Source: Streptomyces sp. RB17 (GTDB lineage Bacteria > Actinomycetota > Actinomycetes > Streptomycetales > Streptomycetaceae). From it: a stretch of 64,000 nucleotides of DNA. Shown piece by piece: positions 1-8,270 of this stretch. Made by a program: the position numbers and the translations under genes. The stretch covers positions 1 to 64,000 of the forward strand of contig NZ_WEGL01000006.1 in NCBI RefSeq assembly GCF_009604455.1, written 5' to 3'. The notes under the pieces were generated by a model, which saw only the letters and a list, made by a program, of their open reading frames with translations, ran no database searches and was not told where the DNA came from. The number at the start of each line of letters is the position of its first letter. The stretch's first letter is position 1.

Positions 1-8
1 TTCATAGT

Positions 9-128
9 GTTTCGGTGGTCATAGCGTGAGGGAAACGCCCGGTTACATTCCGAACCCGGAAGCTAAGCCTCACAGCGCCGATGGTACTGCAGGGGGGACC
101 CTGTGGGAGAGTAGGACACCGCCGAACT
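9..128 (+). rRNA. rrf: 5S ribosomal RNA
   Basis: A 120-nt 5S rRNA whose sequence closely follows the Streptomyces 5S consensus. The 5' end (TTCGGTGG, 11-18) pairs with the 3' end (CCGCCGAA, 119-126) to form helix I, and the conserved internal block around CCGAACCCGGAAGCTAAG is present. It is the last gene of an rRNA operon whose 16S and 23S genes would lie upstream of the window. A T-run terminator follows directly. The ends are set by pairing and family length, so they may be off by one or two bases. Confidence 0.96.
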
Positions 129-136
129 CCTTTTAC

Positions 137-178
137 AGCTCCAGCTCTTGGGCACTGCCCAGGGGCCGGAGCTTTTTT
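137..178 (+). terminator. rRNA operon intrinsic terminator
   Basis: AGCTCC (137-142) pairs with GGAGCT (168-173), enclosing a second stem TGGGC/GCCCA (149-153 with 157-161), followed by six T. This Rho-independent terminator closes the rRNA operon just before the PgsA-like gene. Confidence 0.85.
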
Positions 179-234
179 GCGTTGAGGTAGGGTCAGGGGG
201 CATCATCGGCTCGTTTCGCACAGGAGGCCCCCGG

Positions 235-843
235 GTGGAGGTCCAGGAGACGCGTGTCCAGACGGACCGGGTCCTCACCATCCCCAACATCCTCAGCATG
301 GCACGGCTCGTCGGCGTACCCGTCTTCCTGTGGCTGATCCTCAGGCCCGAGTTCGGGGGACCCAAGAGCGACGGCTGGGCTCTCCTCGTGCTGGCCTTCA
401 GCGGGATCAGCGACTATCTCGACGGCAAGCTCGCCCGGCGCTGGAATCAGATCAGCAGTCTCGGCCGGCTTCTCGATCCCGCCGCGGACCGGCTCTACGT
501 ACTTTCCACGCTGGTCGGCCTCACCTGGCGGGAGATCCTGCCGCTCTGGCTGACCGCCCTCCTGCTCGCGCGAGAGCTGATGCTTCTGGTGATGGTGGGC
601 ATCCTCCGTCGGCACGGGTATCCGCCGCCCCAGGTGAACTTCCTCGGGAAGGCAGCCACCTTCAACTTGATGTATGCCTTCCCGTTGCTGCTCCTTAGCG
701 ATGGGAGCGGTTGGATCGCGTCACTCGGTGCTGTTTTCGGATGGGCGTTCGCCGGATGGGGTACAACGCTCTACTGGTGGGCAGGAGTGCTCTACGTGGT
801 ACAGGTCCGCCGTTTGGTTCGTGCGGACGCCATGGCCGATTGA
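235..843 (+). CDS. CDP-alcohol phosphatidyltransferase (PgsA-like)
   Basis: Integral membrane enzyme that transfers a phosphatidyl group from CDP-diacylglycerol to an alcohol such as glycerol-3-phosphate, in phospholipid synthesis. The full signature D-x2-DG-x2-AR-x8-G-x3-D-x3-D is present (DYLDGKLARR, then GRLLDPAADR), supplying the two-metal site. Several hydrophobic segments follow, and the 202-aa length is typical. The GTG at 235 is chosen because AGGAGG (222-227) sits 7 nt upstream; the longer frame beginning at TTG 148 would overlap the rRNA terminator. It occupies the position of pgsA2 (Rv1822) in mycobacteria. The exact acceptor alcohol cannot be read from the sequence. Confidence 0.9.
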   Translation: MEVQETRVQTDRVLTIPNILSMARLVGVPVFLWLILRPEFGGPKSDGWALLVLAFSGISDYLDGKLARRWNQISSLGRLLDPAADRLYVLSTLVGLTWREILPLWLTALLLARELMLLVMVGILRRHGYPPPQVNFLGKAATFNLMYAFPLLLLSDGSGWIASLGAVFGWAFAGWGTTLYWWAGVLYVVQVRRLVRADAMAD

Positions 844-957
844 GCTCGGCGATTGTCCGGACGTTACGCCTCGATGGCCCGCGGTGGAAAAGTGCGGGAC
901 AATCTGAACGGGTGAAGTCGGCTAGACCGTCGTCTCTTAGAGGAGGACGCTTCCGAC

Positions 958-3453
958 ATGAAGGCCGTCGTGATGGCCGGGGGCGAAGGCACTCGCCTGC
1001 GCCCCATGACTTCTAGCATGCCCAAGCCGCTCCTGCCCGTGGCCAACCGCCCGATCATGGAGCATGTGCTACGGCTGCTCAAAAGGCACGGGCTCACCGA
1101 GACCGTTGTCACCGTCCAGTTCCTGGCATCGCTCGTCAAGAACTACTTCGGCGACGGCGAAGAGCTCGGAATGGAGCTCACGTATGCCAATGAGGAGAAG
1201 CCACTCGGTACCGCCGGAAGCGTCAAGAACGCCGAAGAGGCGTTGAAGGACGATGCCTTCCTCGTCATCTCCGGCGACGCCCTGACCGACTTCGACCTCA
1301 CGGAGCTGATCAATTTCCACAAGGAGAAGGGCGCGCTGGTCACGGTCTGTCTGACCCGGGTACCCAATCCGCTGGAGTTCGGCATCACGATCGTCGACGA
1401 GGAGGGCAAGGTCGAGCGTTTCCTGGAGAAGCCGACCTGGGGGCAGGTCTTCTCGGACACGGTCAACACGGGCATCTATGTCATGGAGCCCGAGGTGTTC
1501 AACTACGTCGAAGCCGATGTTCCGGTGGACTGGTCCGGTGACGTTTTCCCGCAGCTGATGAAGGACGGGAAGCCGATCTACGGCTTTGTCGCCGAGGGCT
1601 ACTGGGAGGACGTCGGCACCCACGAGAGCTATGTGAAGGCCCAGGCCGATGTTCTCGAGGGCAAGGTCAATGTCGACATCGACGGCTTCGAGATCTCCCC
1701 TGGCGTGTGGGTGTCGGAAGGCGCCGAGGTGCACCCCGACGCCGTACTGCGCGGGCCGCTGTACATCGGCGACTACGCGAAGGTCGAGGCCGGCGCGGAG
1801 ATCCGGGAGCACACGGTCGTCGGCTCGAACGTCGTCGTCAAGAGCGGTGCCTTTCTGCACAAGGCCGTCGTGCACGACAACGTGTACGTCGGGCAGCACA
1901 GCAATCTGCGTGGCTGTGTCGTCGGCAAGAACACCGACATCATGCGTGCCGCGCGGATCGAGGACGGCGCGGTCATCGGCGACGAGTGCCTGATCGGCGA
2001 GGAATCGATCGTTCAGGGCAACGTCCGGGTCTACCCCTTCAAGACCATTGAGGCCGGTGCCTTCGTCAACACCTCCGTCATCTGGGAGTCCAGGGGGCAG
2101 GCCCATCTGTTCGGCGCCCGGGGTGTGTCCGGCATCCTGAACGTTGAGATCACACCGGAACTGGCCGTGCGGCTGGCCGGCGCCTACGCGACCACCCTCA
2201 AGAAGGGCTCGACGGTCACCACGGCCCGCGACCACTCCCGAGGCGCCCGTGCGCTGAAGCGGGCGGTCATCTCCGCCCTGCAGGCGAGCGCCATCGACGT
2301 ACGCGACCTGGAGAACGTACCGCTGCCCGTGGCGCGGCAGCAGACCGCGCGCGGCAGCGCCGGCGGCATCATGATCCGGACCTCGCCGGGTGTGCCGGAC
2401 TCGGTCGACATCATGTTCTTCGACGGCAACGGCGCCGACCTGTCGCAGGGCAGCCAGCGCAAGCTGGACCGGGTGTTCGCGCGACAGGAGTACCGGCGGG
2501 CGTTCCCCGGCGAGATCGGCGACCTGTACTTCCCGGCCAGCGTCTTCGACTCGTACACCGGATCGCTGCTGCGGAACGTCGACACGACCGGGATCGCCGA
2601 CTCCGGCATGAAGGTCGTCGTCGACGCCTCCAACGGCAGTGCCGGGCTGGTGCTGCCCAGCCTGCTCGGCAAGCTGGGCGTGGACTCCCTGACCATCAAC
2701 CCCGGTCTCGACGAGTCCCGGCCCACGGAGACGGAGGAGATACGGCGCAAGGGGCTGGTGCGGCTGGGCGAGATAGTGGCGTCCTCGGGGGCCGCGTTCG
2801 GTGTCCGGTTCGACCCCGTCGGCGAGCGGCTGTCGCTCGTGGACGAGAAGGGCCGGATCATCGAGGACGACCGTGCGCTGCTGGTGATGCTGGACCTGGT
2901 GGCCGCGGAGCGGCGCAGCGGCCGGGTGGCGCTGCCGGTGACCACGACCAGGATCGCCGAGCAGGTGGCCGCCTACCACGGCACCCAGGTCGAGTGGACC
3001 ACCACCTCGCCCGACGACCTCACGCGCGTCGGTGGCGAGGAGGGCACCATCTTCGGCGGTGACGGCAAGGGCGGGTTCATCGTCCCCGAGTTCAGCAGCG
3101 TCTACGACGGCACGGCGGCCTTCGTACGGCTGATCGGGCTGGTGGCGCGCACACAGCTCACGCTGAGCCAGATCGACGCGCGGATCCCACGGGCGCACGT
3201 CCTCAAGCGGGACCTGGCCACGCCGTGGGCGGTCAAGGGTCTGGTCATGCGGCGGGTGGTCGAGGCCGCAGGGGATCGCTTTGTCGACACGACGGACGGT
3301 GTGCGGGTCGTGGAGACGGACGGGCGCTGGGTGATGGTGCTGCCCGACCCGGCCGAGGCCGTCACCCATCTGTGGGCCGAGGGTCCCGACGACGCCTCGG
3401 CGCAGGCCCTGCTCGACGAGTGGTCGGCCGTCGTGGACAGCGCCGGACGGTAA
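958..3453 (+). CDS. Mannose-1-phosphate guanylyltransferase / degenerate phosphomannomutase fusion
   Basis: An 831-aa protein with three parts: an N-terminal nucleotidyltransferase (GGEGTRLRP with PKPLLPVANRP, SGDALTDFD), a left-handed beta-helix of hexapeptide repeats (about residues 245-370), and a C-terminal phosphoglucomutase/phosphomannomutase-type region (about 380-831). It probably makes GDP-mannose or a related nucleotide sugar for cell-envelope glycans. The mutase half lacks the family TASHNP phosphoserine loop; the corresponding stretch reads RTSPGVPDS (474-482). The DGDxDR metal loop is replaced by DPVGERL (619-625). The half is therefore probably structural or regulatory. GGAGGAC precedes ATG 958. 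Confidence 0.88.
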   Translation: MKAVVMAGGEGTRLRPMTSSMPKPLLPVANRPIMEHVLRLLKRHGLTETVVTVQFLASLVKNYFGDGEELGMELTYANEEKPLGTAGSVKNAEEALKDDAFLVISGDALTDFDLTELINFHKEKGALVTVCLTRVPNPLEFGITIVDEEGKVERFLEKPTWGQVFSDTVNTGIYVMEPEVFNYVEADVPVDWSGDVFPQLMKDGKPIYGFVAEGYWEDVGTHESYVKAQADVLEGKVNVDIDGFEISPGVWVSEGAEVHPDAVLRGPLYIGDYAKVEAGAEIREHTVVGSNVVVKSGAFLHKAVVHDNVYVGQHSNLRGCVVGKNTDIMRAARIEDGAVIGDECLIGEESIVQGNVRVYPFKTIEAGAFVNTSVIWESRGQAHLFGARGVSGILNVEITPELAVRLAGAYATTLKKGSTVTTARDHSRGARALKRAVISALQASAIDVRDLENVPLPVARQQTARGSAGGIMIRTSPGVPDSVDIMFFDGNGADLSQGSQRKLDRVFARQEYRRAFPGEIGDLYFPASVFDSYTGSLLRNVDTTGIADSGMKVVVDASNGSAGLVLPSLLGKLGVDSLTINPGLDESRPTETEEIRRKGLVRLGEIVASSGAAFGVRFDPVGERLSLVDEKGRIIEDDRALLVMLDLVAAERRSGRVALPVTTTRIAEQVAAYHGTQVEWTTTSPDDLTRVGGEEGTIFGGDGKGGFIVPEFSSVYDGTAAFVRLIGLVARTQLTLSQIDARIPRAHVLKRDLATPWAVKGLVMRRVVEAAGDRFVDTTDGVRVVETDGRWVMVLPDPAEAVTHLWAEGPDDASAQALLDEWSAVVDSAGR

Positions 3454-3485
3454 GGGAGCACAGGCCGCACAACCCACGCACGCGC

Positions 3486-3528
3486 GCGTGCCGGACACGT
3501 GTCCCCCATGGGGGCCTGTCCGGCACGC
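3486..3528 (+). terminator. Long hairpin after the nucleotidyltransferase gene
   Basis: A 12-bp perfect stem (GCGTGCCGGACA, 3486-3497, with TGTCCGGCACGC, 3517-3528) lies 32 nt after the stop at 3453. No T-run follows, as is common for Streptomyces terminators. It separates the long gene from the DUF881 gene. Confidence 0.65.
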
Positions 3529-3577
3529 CGGTGGGGCCATTCGGAGGTACTCCTCGCGACATGCGACGATGTGCGGC

Positions 3578-4483
3578 ATGCCGCAGCAACCCGTTCGGAG
3601 CAGCCCCACCCGGGCACAGCGCCCGGACGCCTCCATGTCGTTGATCACCAACGTCATGGATCACAGCCTCGACGACGGGTACGCCGAGGCCGCCGCCCGC
3701 AAGAAGTCCCAGGGCGAGGGCGGGCTGCCCAAGACCCTCAGGGCGAAGCTCGGCCTCGCGGCGGGCCTCGTCCTCGCTGCGCTGGTCGTGACCGTCGGGG
3801 CGGCGCAGACGCACGCGGCGGCGCCCGTGGTGGCCAAGGAGCGGCAGGAGCTGATCGACCGCATCGACAGCGAGACCGCGAACGCGGACAAGCTGGAGGG
3901 CACGGTCGACAGGCTCCGGGACGACGTCAGTGCACGCCAGCGGGCGGCGCTGAAGTCGAGTGGCGGCAGCGCACAGGCGGACCTGGTGGGCGTGCTGTCG
4001 GGCGCCACGGCGGTCCACGGCCCGGGCCTCAAGATCGTCGTGAACGACGCCAAGGAGGCCAGCACCGGCGGCGACGGCACCAACCCGCGGGAGACCTCCG
4101 GGTTCTCCGACACCGGCCGGGTGCGCGACCGGGACATGCAGCGCGTGGTGAACGGGCTGTGGGAGTCCGGCGCCGAGGCCGTCTCCATCAACGGGCAGCG
4201 GCTGACCGCCCTGTCCGCGATCCGGGCCGCGGGAGACGCGATACTGGTCGACAACAGGCCGCTGGTGCCGCCGTACACGGTGCTGGCGGTGGGGGACGGG
4301 CAGCGGCTGAACTCCGGGTTCCAGAACAGCGCGGACGGCTTGTATCTGCACGCTCTGCAACAGAACTTCGGCATCCGCGCCACCATCTCTGCGGAGGGGG
4401 ACGTACGGTTGCCCGCCGCACCGAGTGTGATCGTACGCACAGCACAGCCGAGCACCGAGAAGACTGAGAAGGGCACATCGTGA
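3578..4483 (+). CDS. DUF881 family membrane-anchored protein
   Basis: Function unknown. One N-terminal transmembrane helix (LGLAAGLVLAALVVTVG) is followed by a coiled-coil stretch (KERQELIDRIDSETANADKLEG) and the DUF881 domain (GPGLKIVVNDA, GAEAVSINGQRLT, PYTVLAVGDG). The protein would be extracytoplasmic. It heads a three-gene set with Sbp and a second DUF881 gene; the stop overlaps the next start as GTGA. Start choice is uncertain: ATG 3578 gives MPQQP, and ATG 3569 is also possible. Similar trios flank cell-division and envelope genes in actinobacteria and firmicutes. Confidence 0.85.
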   Translation: MPQQPVRSSPTRAQRPDASMSLITNVMDHSLDDGYAEAAARKKSQGEGGLPKTLRAKLGLAAGLVLAALVVTVGAAQTHAAAPVVAKERQELIDRIDSETANADKLEGTVDRLRDDVSARQRAALKSSGGSAQADLVGVLSGATAVHGPGLKIVVNDAKEASTGGDGTNPRETSGFSDTGRVRDRDMQRVVNGLWESGAEAVSINGQRLTALSAIRAAGDAILVDNRPLVPPYTVLAVGDGQRLNSGFQNSADGLYLHALQQNFGIRATISAEGDVRLPAAPSVIVRTAQPSTEKTEKGTS

Positions 4484-4812
4484 TCGCCGTACTGGGCCTC
4501 GTCGTGGGAGTCGTGGCCGGCCTGTTGGTCCGGCCCGAGGTTCCGGCGGTCGTCGAGCCTTATCTGCCGATCGCCGTCGTCGCCGCGCTGGACGCCGTCT
4601 TCGGCGGTCTGCGGGCCATGCTCGACGGGATCTTCGACGACAAGGTCTTCGTGGTGTCGTTCCTGTCGAACGTGGTCGTCGCCGCGCTGATCGTGTTCCT
4701 GGGCGACAAGTTGGGCGTGGGTGCGCAGCTGTCCACGGGTGTCGTGGTCGTCCTCGGCATCCGGATCTTCTCCAACGCCGCGGCCATCCGGCGGCACGTT
4801 TTCCGGGCGTGA
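4480..4812 (+). CDS. sbp: Small basic protein family (Sbp, DUF1290)
   Basis: A 110-aa multi-pass membrane protein with three hydrophobic segments (residues 1-17, 26-40 and 58-75), ending in the basic tail AAIRRHVFRA. It matches the Sbp/DUF1290 family in length and pattern (GLLVRPEVPAVVEPYLPIA; DNKVF-like DDKVFVVSF). The GTG start overlaps the upstream DUF881 stop, and its stop overlaps a possible GTG start of the downstream DUF881 gene, so translational coupling is likely. Its biochemical role is unknown; the B. subtilis homologue lies beside division genes. Confidence 0.9.
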   Translation: MIAVLGLVVGVVAGLLVRPEVPAVVEPYLPIAVVAALDAVFGGLRAMLDGIFDDKVFVVSFLSNVVVAALIVFLGDKLGVGAQLSTGVVVVLGIRIFSNAAAIRRHVFRA

Positions 4813-4817
4813 CACCG

Positions 4818-5684
4818 ATGAGCGAGCCGAACGAGCCGAACGAGCGGAACGAGCAGCCGGAGAACCCGGAGAAGCCGGAGAACAGGCTGCGCAGGGAACT
4901 GCCCGAGGAGGTGCCCGCGCGGTCACCGGAGCCGACGCCGCAGCAGCAGGCGGAAGAGCCGGTGACCGGCCGGCAGCGGCTGGTGAAGGGGCTGTGGCCG
5001 CCGCGTTTCACCCGGGCCCAACTCATCGTCGCCTTGCTGCTGTTCGGGCTCGGCTTCGGGCTGGCCGTGCAGGTGGCCTCCAACAGCGACACCGACAGCG
5101 CGCTGCGTGGCGCACGTCAGGAAGATCTTGTGCGCATCCTCGATGAACTGGATTCGCGTACTCAGCGTCTTGAGGACGAGAAGCAGGGACTCGAGAAGCA
5201 GCGGCAGGAACTGCAGAGCAGCTCCGACCAAGCGGCGGAGGCCCGCAAGCAGACGGCCGAGAAGGAGAAGCAACTCGGCATTCTGGCGGGCACCGTGGCG
5301 GCGCAGGGTCCCGGCATCACGATGACGATCGAGGACACGAAGGGGACGGTCAAGGCGGACATGCTGCTCGACGCGATCCAGGAGTTGCGCGCGGCCGGTG
5401 CGGAGGCGATTCAGGTCAACGGGGTCCGGGTGGTCGCGGGCACCTACTTCACCGACTCCGGCAAGAGCGTGGGCGTCGACGGGAACAAGATCAACGCCCC
5501 CTATCGTTTCAAGGTCATCGGCAAGCCGCAGGACCTGGAGCCGGCGCTGAACATCCCGGGAGGGGTGGTGCAGACGCTGGAGAAGGAGCAGGCCACGGTG
5601 TCGGTCCAGCAGTCGGACAAGATCGTCGTGGACGCCTTGCGACAGGCGAAGCGGCCTGACTACGCTCGGTCGTCCTCCCAGTGA
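4818..5684 (+). CDS. DUF881 family protein (second copy)
   Basis: Paralogue of the gene two places upstream. It has an acidic, Asn/Glu/Pro-rich cytoplasmic N-terminus, one transmembrane helix (LIVALLLFGLGFGLAVQV), a strong coiled coil (LDELDSRTQRLEDEKQGLE onward, about residues 115-155), and a DUF881 domain (GPGITMTIEDTKG, GAEAIQVNGVRVV, YRFKVIGKPQ). ATG 4818 is used; GTG 4809, which overlaps the Sbp stop, is equally possible and adds three residues. The two DUF881 proteins may pair through their coiled coils, but this is inference. About 190 bp without a gene follow. Confidence 0.85.
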   Translation: MSEPNEPNERNEQPENPEKPENRLRRELPEEVPARSPEPTPQQQAEEPVTGRQRLVKGLWPPRFTRAQLIVALLLFGLGFGLAVQVASNSDTDSALRGARQEDLVRILDELDSRTQRLEDEKQGLEKQRQELQSSSDQAAEARKQTAEKEKQLGILAGTVAAQGPGITMTIEDTKGTVKADMLLDAIQELRAAGAEAIQVNGVRVVAGTYFTDSGKSVGVDGNKINAPYRFKVIGKPQDLEPALNIPGGVVQTLEKEQATVSVQQSDKIVVDALRQAKRPDYARSSSQ

Positions 5685-5874
5685 ACCGGCGGTGCATGGG
5701 GGACGTCCGGCAGGGGCATGAGGTTGCGGGGGGTCGGCGCACCGAAGGGGTGGTGCGTGGTGGAAACTGTCTGGTGGTTACGGACGTTGTGAGAATGTCC
5801 GGCTCGGCCGGTGTAGGCAATCAGGGTTCGTCCTGCCCCACGGGCGGGTCTGTTTCGGTCAAGGGGAATCGCCC

Positions 5875-6702
5875 GTGAAGTTGTTTGCGAAGTTGTTCCG
5901 CAAGAGCGCGCGAGAGGGTAGCGACAACGCGACCGCTCGTCACCGCGCACAGCCTGACGCGGACGGTCAGCGCCCGCTGTTCCGGGACCAGGTCGCTGGT
6001 CCGGGCGGTGACATTTCCGGAGGTCAGGGCGGGGCGTCGGTTGACCCTGCCCAGTCCGGCGGCATAGGTTTCGGCCAACCGTCAACCTCAGGTGCGGGCG
6101 GAGGGTTCGCCCCCGGTCCGTACGCGTCCAACGCCCCGGCGGGGCAGCCGCAGGAGGATCCGTCCATGTCGGTCCTGGTGTGTACGAGGTGCGGTAACCG
6201 CAATGCGGAGAATGCCCGCTTCTGCTCCAACTGCGGCGCGCCGCTGCGCCCCGGAGTGGCGCCGGAACGTGCCTCCGAGACGACGTCCACGATCTCGATC
6301 TCGGGTCTCGAGGCCTACGACGCCGAGGTGACCGGTCAGACGCCGGTGCCGATGCTGTCGCCCGAGGCGCAGGCCGCGGTGGACGCGCTGCCGATGGGCT
6401 CGGCGCTGCTGGTGGTGCGCCGGGGACCGAACTCGGGCAGCCGCTTCCTGCTGGACAGTGACCTGACCACGGCCGGCCGCCATCCGCAGAGCGACATCTT
6501 CCTGGACGACGTCACGGTCTCGCGTCGGCACGTGGAGTTCCGGCGCCACCCGGACGGCTCGTTCACCGTGGCCGACGTGGGCAGTCTGAACGGCACGTAC
6601 GTCAACCGCGAGCGGATCGACCAGGTCGCTCTGTCGAACGGCGACGAGGTGCAGATCGGCAAGTACCGGCTGGTGTTCTACGCGAGCCGGCAGGGCATCT
6701 GA
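5875..6702 (+). CDS. GarA/OdhI-like FHA protein with zinc ribbon
   Basis: A 275-aa FHA protein. A disordered Gly-rich N-terminus is followed by a four-Cys zinc ribbon (C103, C106, C117, C120), an ETT phosphorylation motif (E135-T136-T137), and a C-terminal FHA domain (GRHPQSDIFLDD, SRRHVEF, NGTYVN). In mycobacteria and corynebacteria, GarA/OdhI is phosphorylated on this Thr pair by PknB/PknG and then releases 2-oxoglutarate dehydrogenase and glutamate dehydrogenase. Position before the ftsR-type MerR gene matches Rv1827. It is much longer than GarA (about 160 aa), with the ribbon and N-terminal tail extra. GTG start with AAGGGGA upstream. Confidence 0.87.
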   Translation: MKLFAKLFRKSAREGSDNATARHRAQPDADGQRPLFRDQVAGPGGDISGGQGGASVDPAQSGGIGFGQPSTSGAGGGFAPGPYASNAPAGQPQEDPSMSVLVCTRCGNRNAENARFCSNCGAPLRPGVAPERASETTSTISISGLEAYDAEVTGQTPVPMLSPEAQAAVDALPMGSALLVVRRGPNSGSRFLLDSDLTTAGRHPQSDIFLDDVTVSRRHVEFRRHPDGSFTVADVGSLNGTYVNRERIDQVALSNGDEVQIGKYRLVFYASRQGI

Positions 6703-6745
6703 CCCGCCCCCGGACCGGCGTCCGGGGGGACCCCAGGGAAGGTCC

Positions 6746-7483
6746 ATGCTTCAAACACCGAGCGGCGGTGCCGGAAGCGGTACCGCCGCCAGGGACAGTG
6801 GGCTGATGAGCATCGGCACGGTGCTGAACGCGCTGCGCGACGAGTTCCCCGAAGTCACCGTCTCCAAGATCCGTTTCCTGGAGTCGGAGGGGCTCATCGA
6901 GCCGCAGCGGACCCCTTCGGGGTATCGCAAGTTCAGCGCCGGGGACGTCGAGCGCCTGGCGCACGTGCTGCGGATGCAGCGGGACCACTATCTGCCGCTC
7001 AAGGTGATCCGCGAGCATCTGGACGCCATGGAGCGGGGCGAGGCCGTCCAGCTGCCCGTCGTGGGCCGTCAGCGCAGCGCCGAAGACGTGCCGGAGCGGG
7101 CCGCGGCGCCCACGGTGGCCCGGGTCGGCAGGGCCGAGCTGATGGCAGCCGCGGAGATCGACGAGGGCGACCTCAAGGAGTGGGAGTCCTACGGGCTCAT
7201 CGCCCCTCTGGAGGACGGGGCGTACGACGCCGAGGCCGTCACCGTGGCCTCGCTCGTCGCCGAGCTGGGCCGGTTCGGGATCGAGCCGCGCCACCTTCGG
7301 GTGATGAAGGCGGCCGCCGACCGCGAGGCCGGACTGGTCGACCAGGTGGTGGCCCCGCTCAAGCGGCACCGCAACCCGCAGACCAGGGCCCATGCCGAGG
7401 CCCGTACGAAGGAGCTGGCGGCGCTCACGGTGAAGCTGCACGCGGCACTGGTCAAGACCGCTCTCGGGGTGCGGCTGCCGTGA
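6746..7483 (+). CDS. ftsR: MerR family regulator, FtsR-type
   Basis: A 245-aa MerR-type regulator: winged HTH (SIGTVLNALRDEFPEVTVSKIRFLE, then RTPSGYRKFS) followed by a longer C-terminal domain (ELMAAAEIDEGDLKEWESYGLI). It fits the Rv1828/FtsR family, which activates ftsZ in Corynebacterium, and sits in the same order between the FHA gene and the bifunctional-nuclease gene. No cysteine cluster for metal sensing is seen. ATG 6746 is preceded by GGGAAGG; the internal Met at residue 21 is a second possible start. Confidence 0.86.
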   Translation: MLQTPSGGAGSGTAARDSGLMSIGTVLNALRDEFPEVTVSKIRFLESEGLIEPQRTPSGYRKFSAGDVERLAHVLRMQRDHYLPLKVIREHLDAMERGEAVQLPVVGRQRSAEDVPERAAAPTVARVGRAELMAAAEIDEGDLKEWESYGLIAPLEDGAYDAEAVTVASLVAELGRFGIEPRHLRVMKAAADREAGLVDQVVAPLKRHRNPQTRAHAEARTKELAALTVKLHAALVKTALGVRLP

Positions 7484-7568
7484 ACCCCCGAGGCCGCCGG
7501 CGGCCGGATCGGGCACCTGTTCCCGGCCCGACTACCCAAACGTCCCGAGCACGGCCTAGGGTTGCTGT

Positions 7569-8042
7569 GTGAACGAGCTCGATGTCGTAGGTGTCCGGGT
7601 CGAAATGCCCTCCAACCAACCGATCGTGCTCCTGCGCGAAGTGGGAGGCGACCGTTACCTCCCCATCTGGATCGGGCCGGGGGAGGCGACGGCGATCGCG
7701 TTCGCCCAGCAGGGCATGGCCCCCGCCAGGCCGCTGACCCACGACCTGTTCAAGGACGTGCTGGAGGCCGTCGGACAGGAGCTGACCGAAGTACGCATCA
7801 CCGATCTGCGGGAAGGCGTCTTCTACGCGGAGCTGGTCTTCGCCAGCGGGGTCGAGGTCAGCGCCCGTCCCTCCGATGCCATAGCGCTGGCCCTGCGCAC
7901 CGGAACGCCGATCTACGGCAGCGACGCGGTGCTGGACGACGCCGGCATCGCCATTCCGGACGAGCAGGAGGACGAGGTGGAGAAGTTCCGCGAGTTCCTC
8001 GACCAGATCTCGCCCGAGGACTTCGGCACCAGCAGCCAGTGA
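7569..8042 (+). CDS. Bifunctional nuclease family protein (DUF151)
   Basis: A 157-aa BFN/DUF151 protein. Characteristic segments are seen: LREVGGDRYLPIWIGPGEATAIA, RPLTHDLFKDVLEAVG, and RPSDAIALALRTGTPIY. Homologues are reported to have RNase/DNase activity, but their physiological role is unclear. It lies between two MerR genes, as Rv1829 does in mycobacteria. GTG 7569 is the only start that keeps the conserved MNELDVVGVRVEMP-type N-terminus. Confidence 0.88.
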   Translation: MNELDVVGVRVEMPSNQPIVLLREVGGDRYLPIWIGPGEATAIAFAQQGMAPARPLTHDLFKDVLEAVGQELTEVRITDLREGVFYAELVFASGVEVSARPSDAIALALRTGTPIYGSDAVLDDAGIAIPDEQEDEVEKFREFLDQISPEDFGTSSQ

Positions 8043-8270
8043 GGCCGAACGGGCGATGAGCATCGGCGCCCCGCGCGCGGGCATTTGCCACCGGCCATTG
8101 AGAGCGTCCTACGGCTTCCCCCGAACGCATTCGGCTACCCTTTCCCCGCGGTGGGACACGGGAAACCACTCCTAGGGTGATTATCACTCGGCGTGCCGAG
8201 TGTGGCGATCGTTGACGCACCCCTGGTGACTGCCTACCGTCGTGAAGGCAGGTCAAGGACGGAGGTCGGC

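Noticed and set aside
148..234. Upstream extension of the PgsA-like gene to TTG 148
   Set aside because: It would begin inside the rRNA terminator; GTG 235 has a consensus ribosome binding site.
1069..3657. 862-codon open frame on the minus strand opposite the nucleotidyltransferase fusion
   Set aside because: The plus-strand gene has clear motifs; the antisense frame is Arg/Gly/Asp-rich with no domain, a common shadow in very GC-rich DNA.
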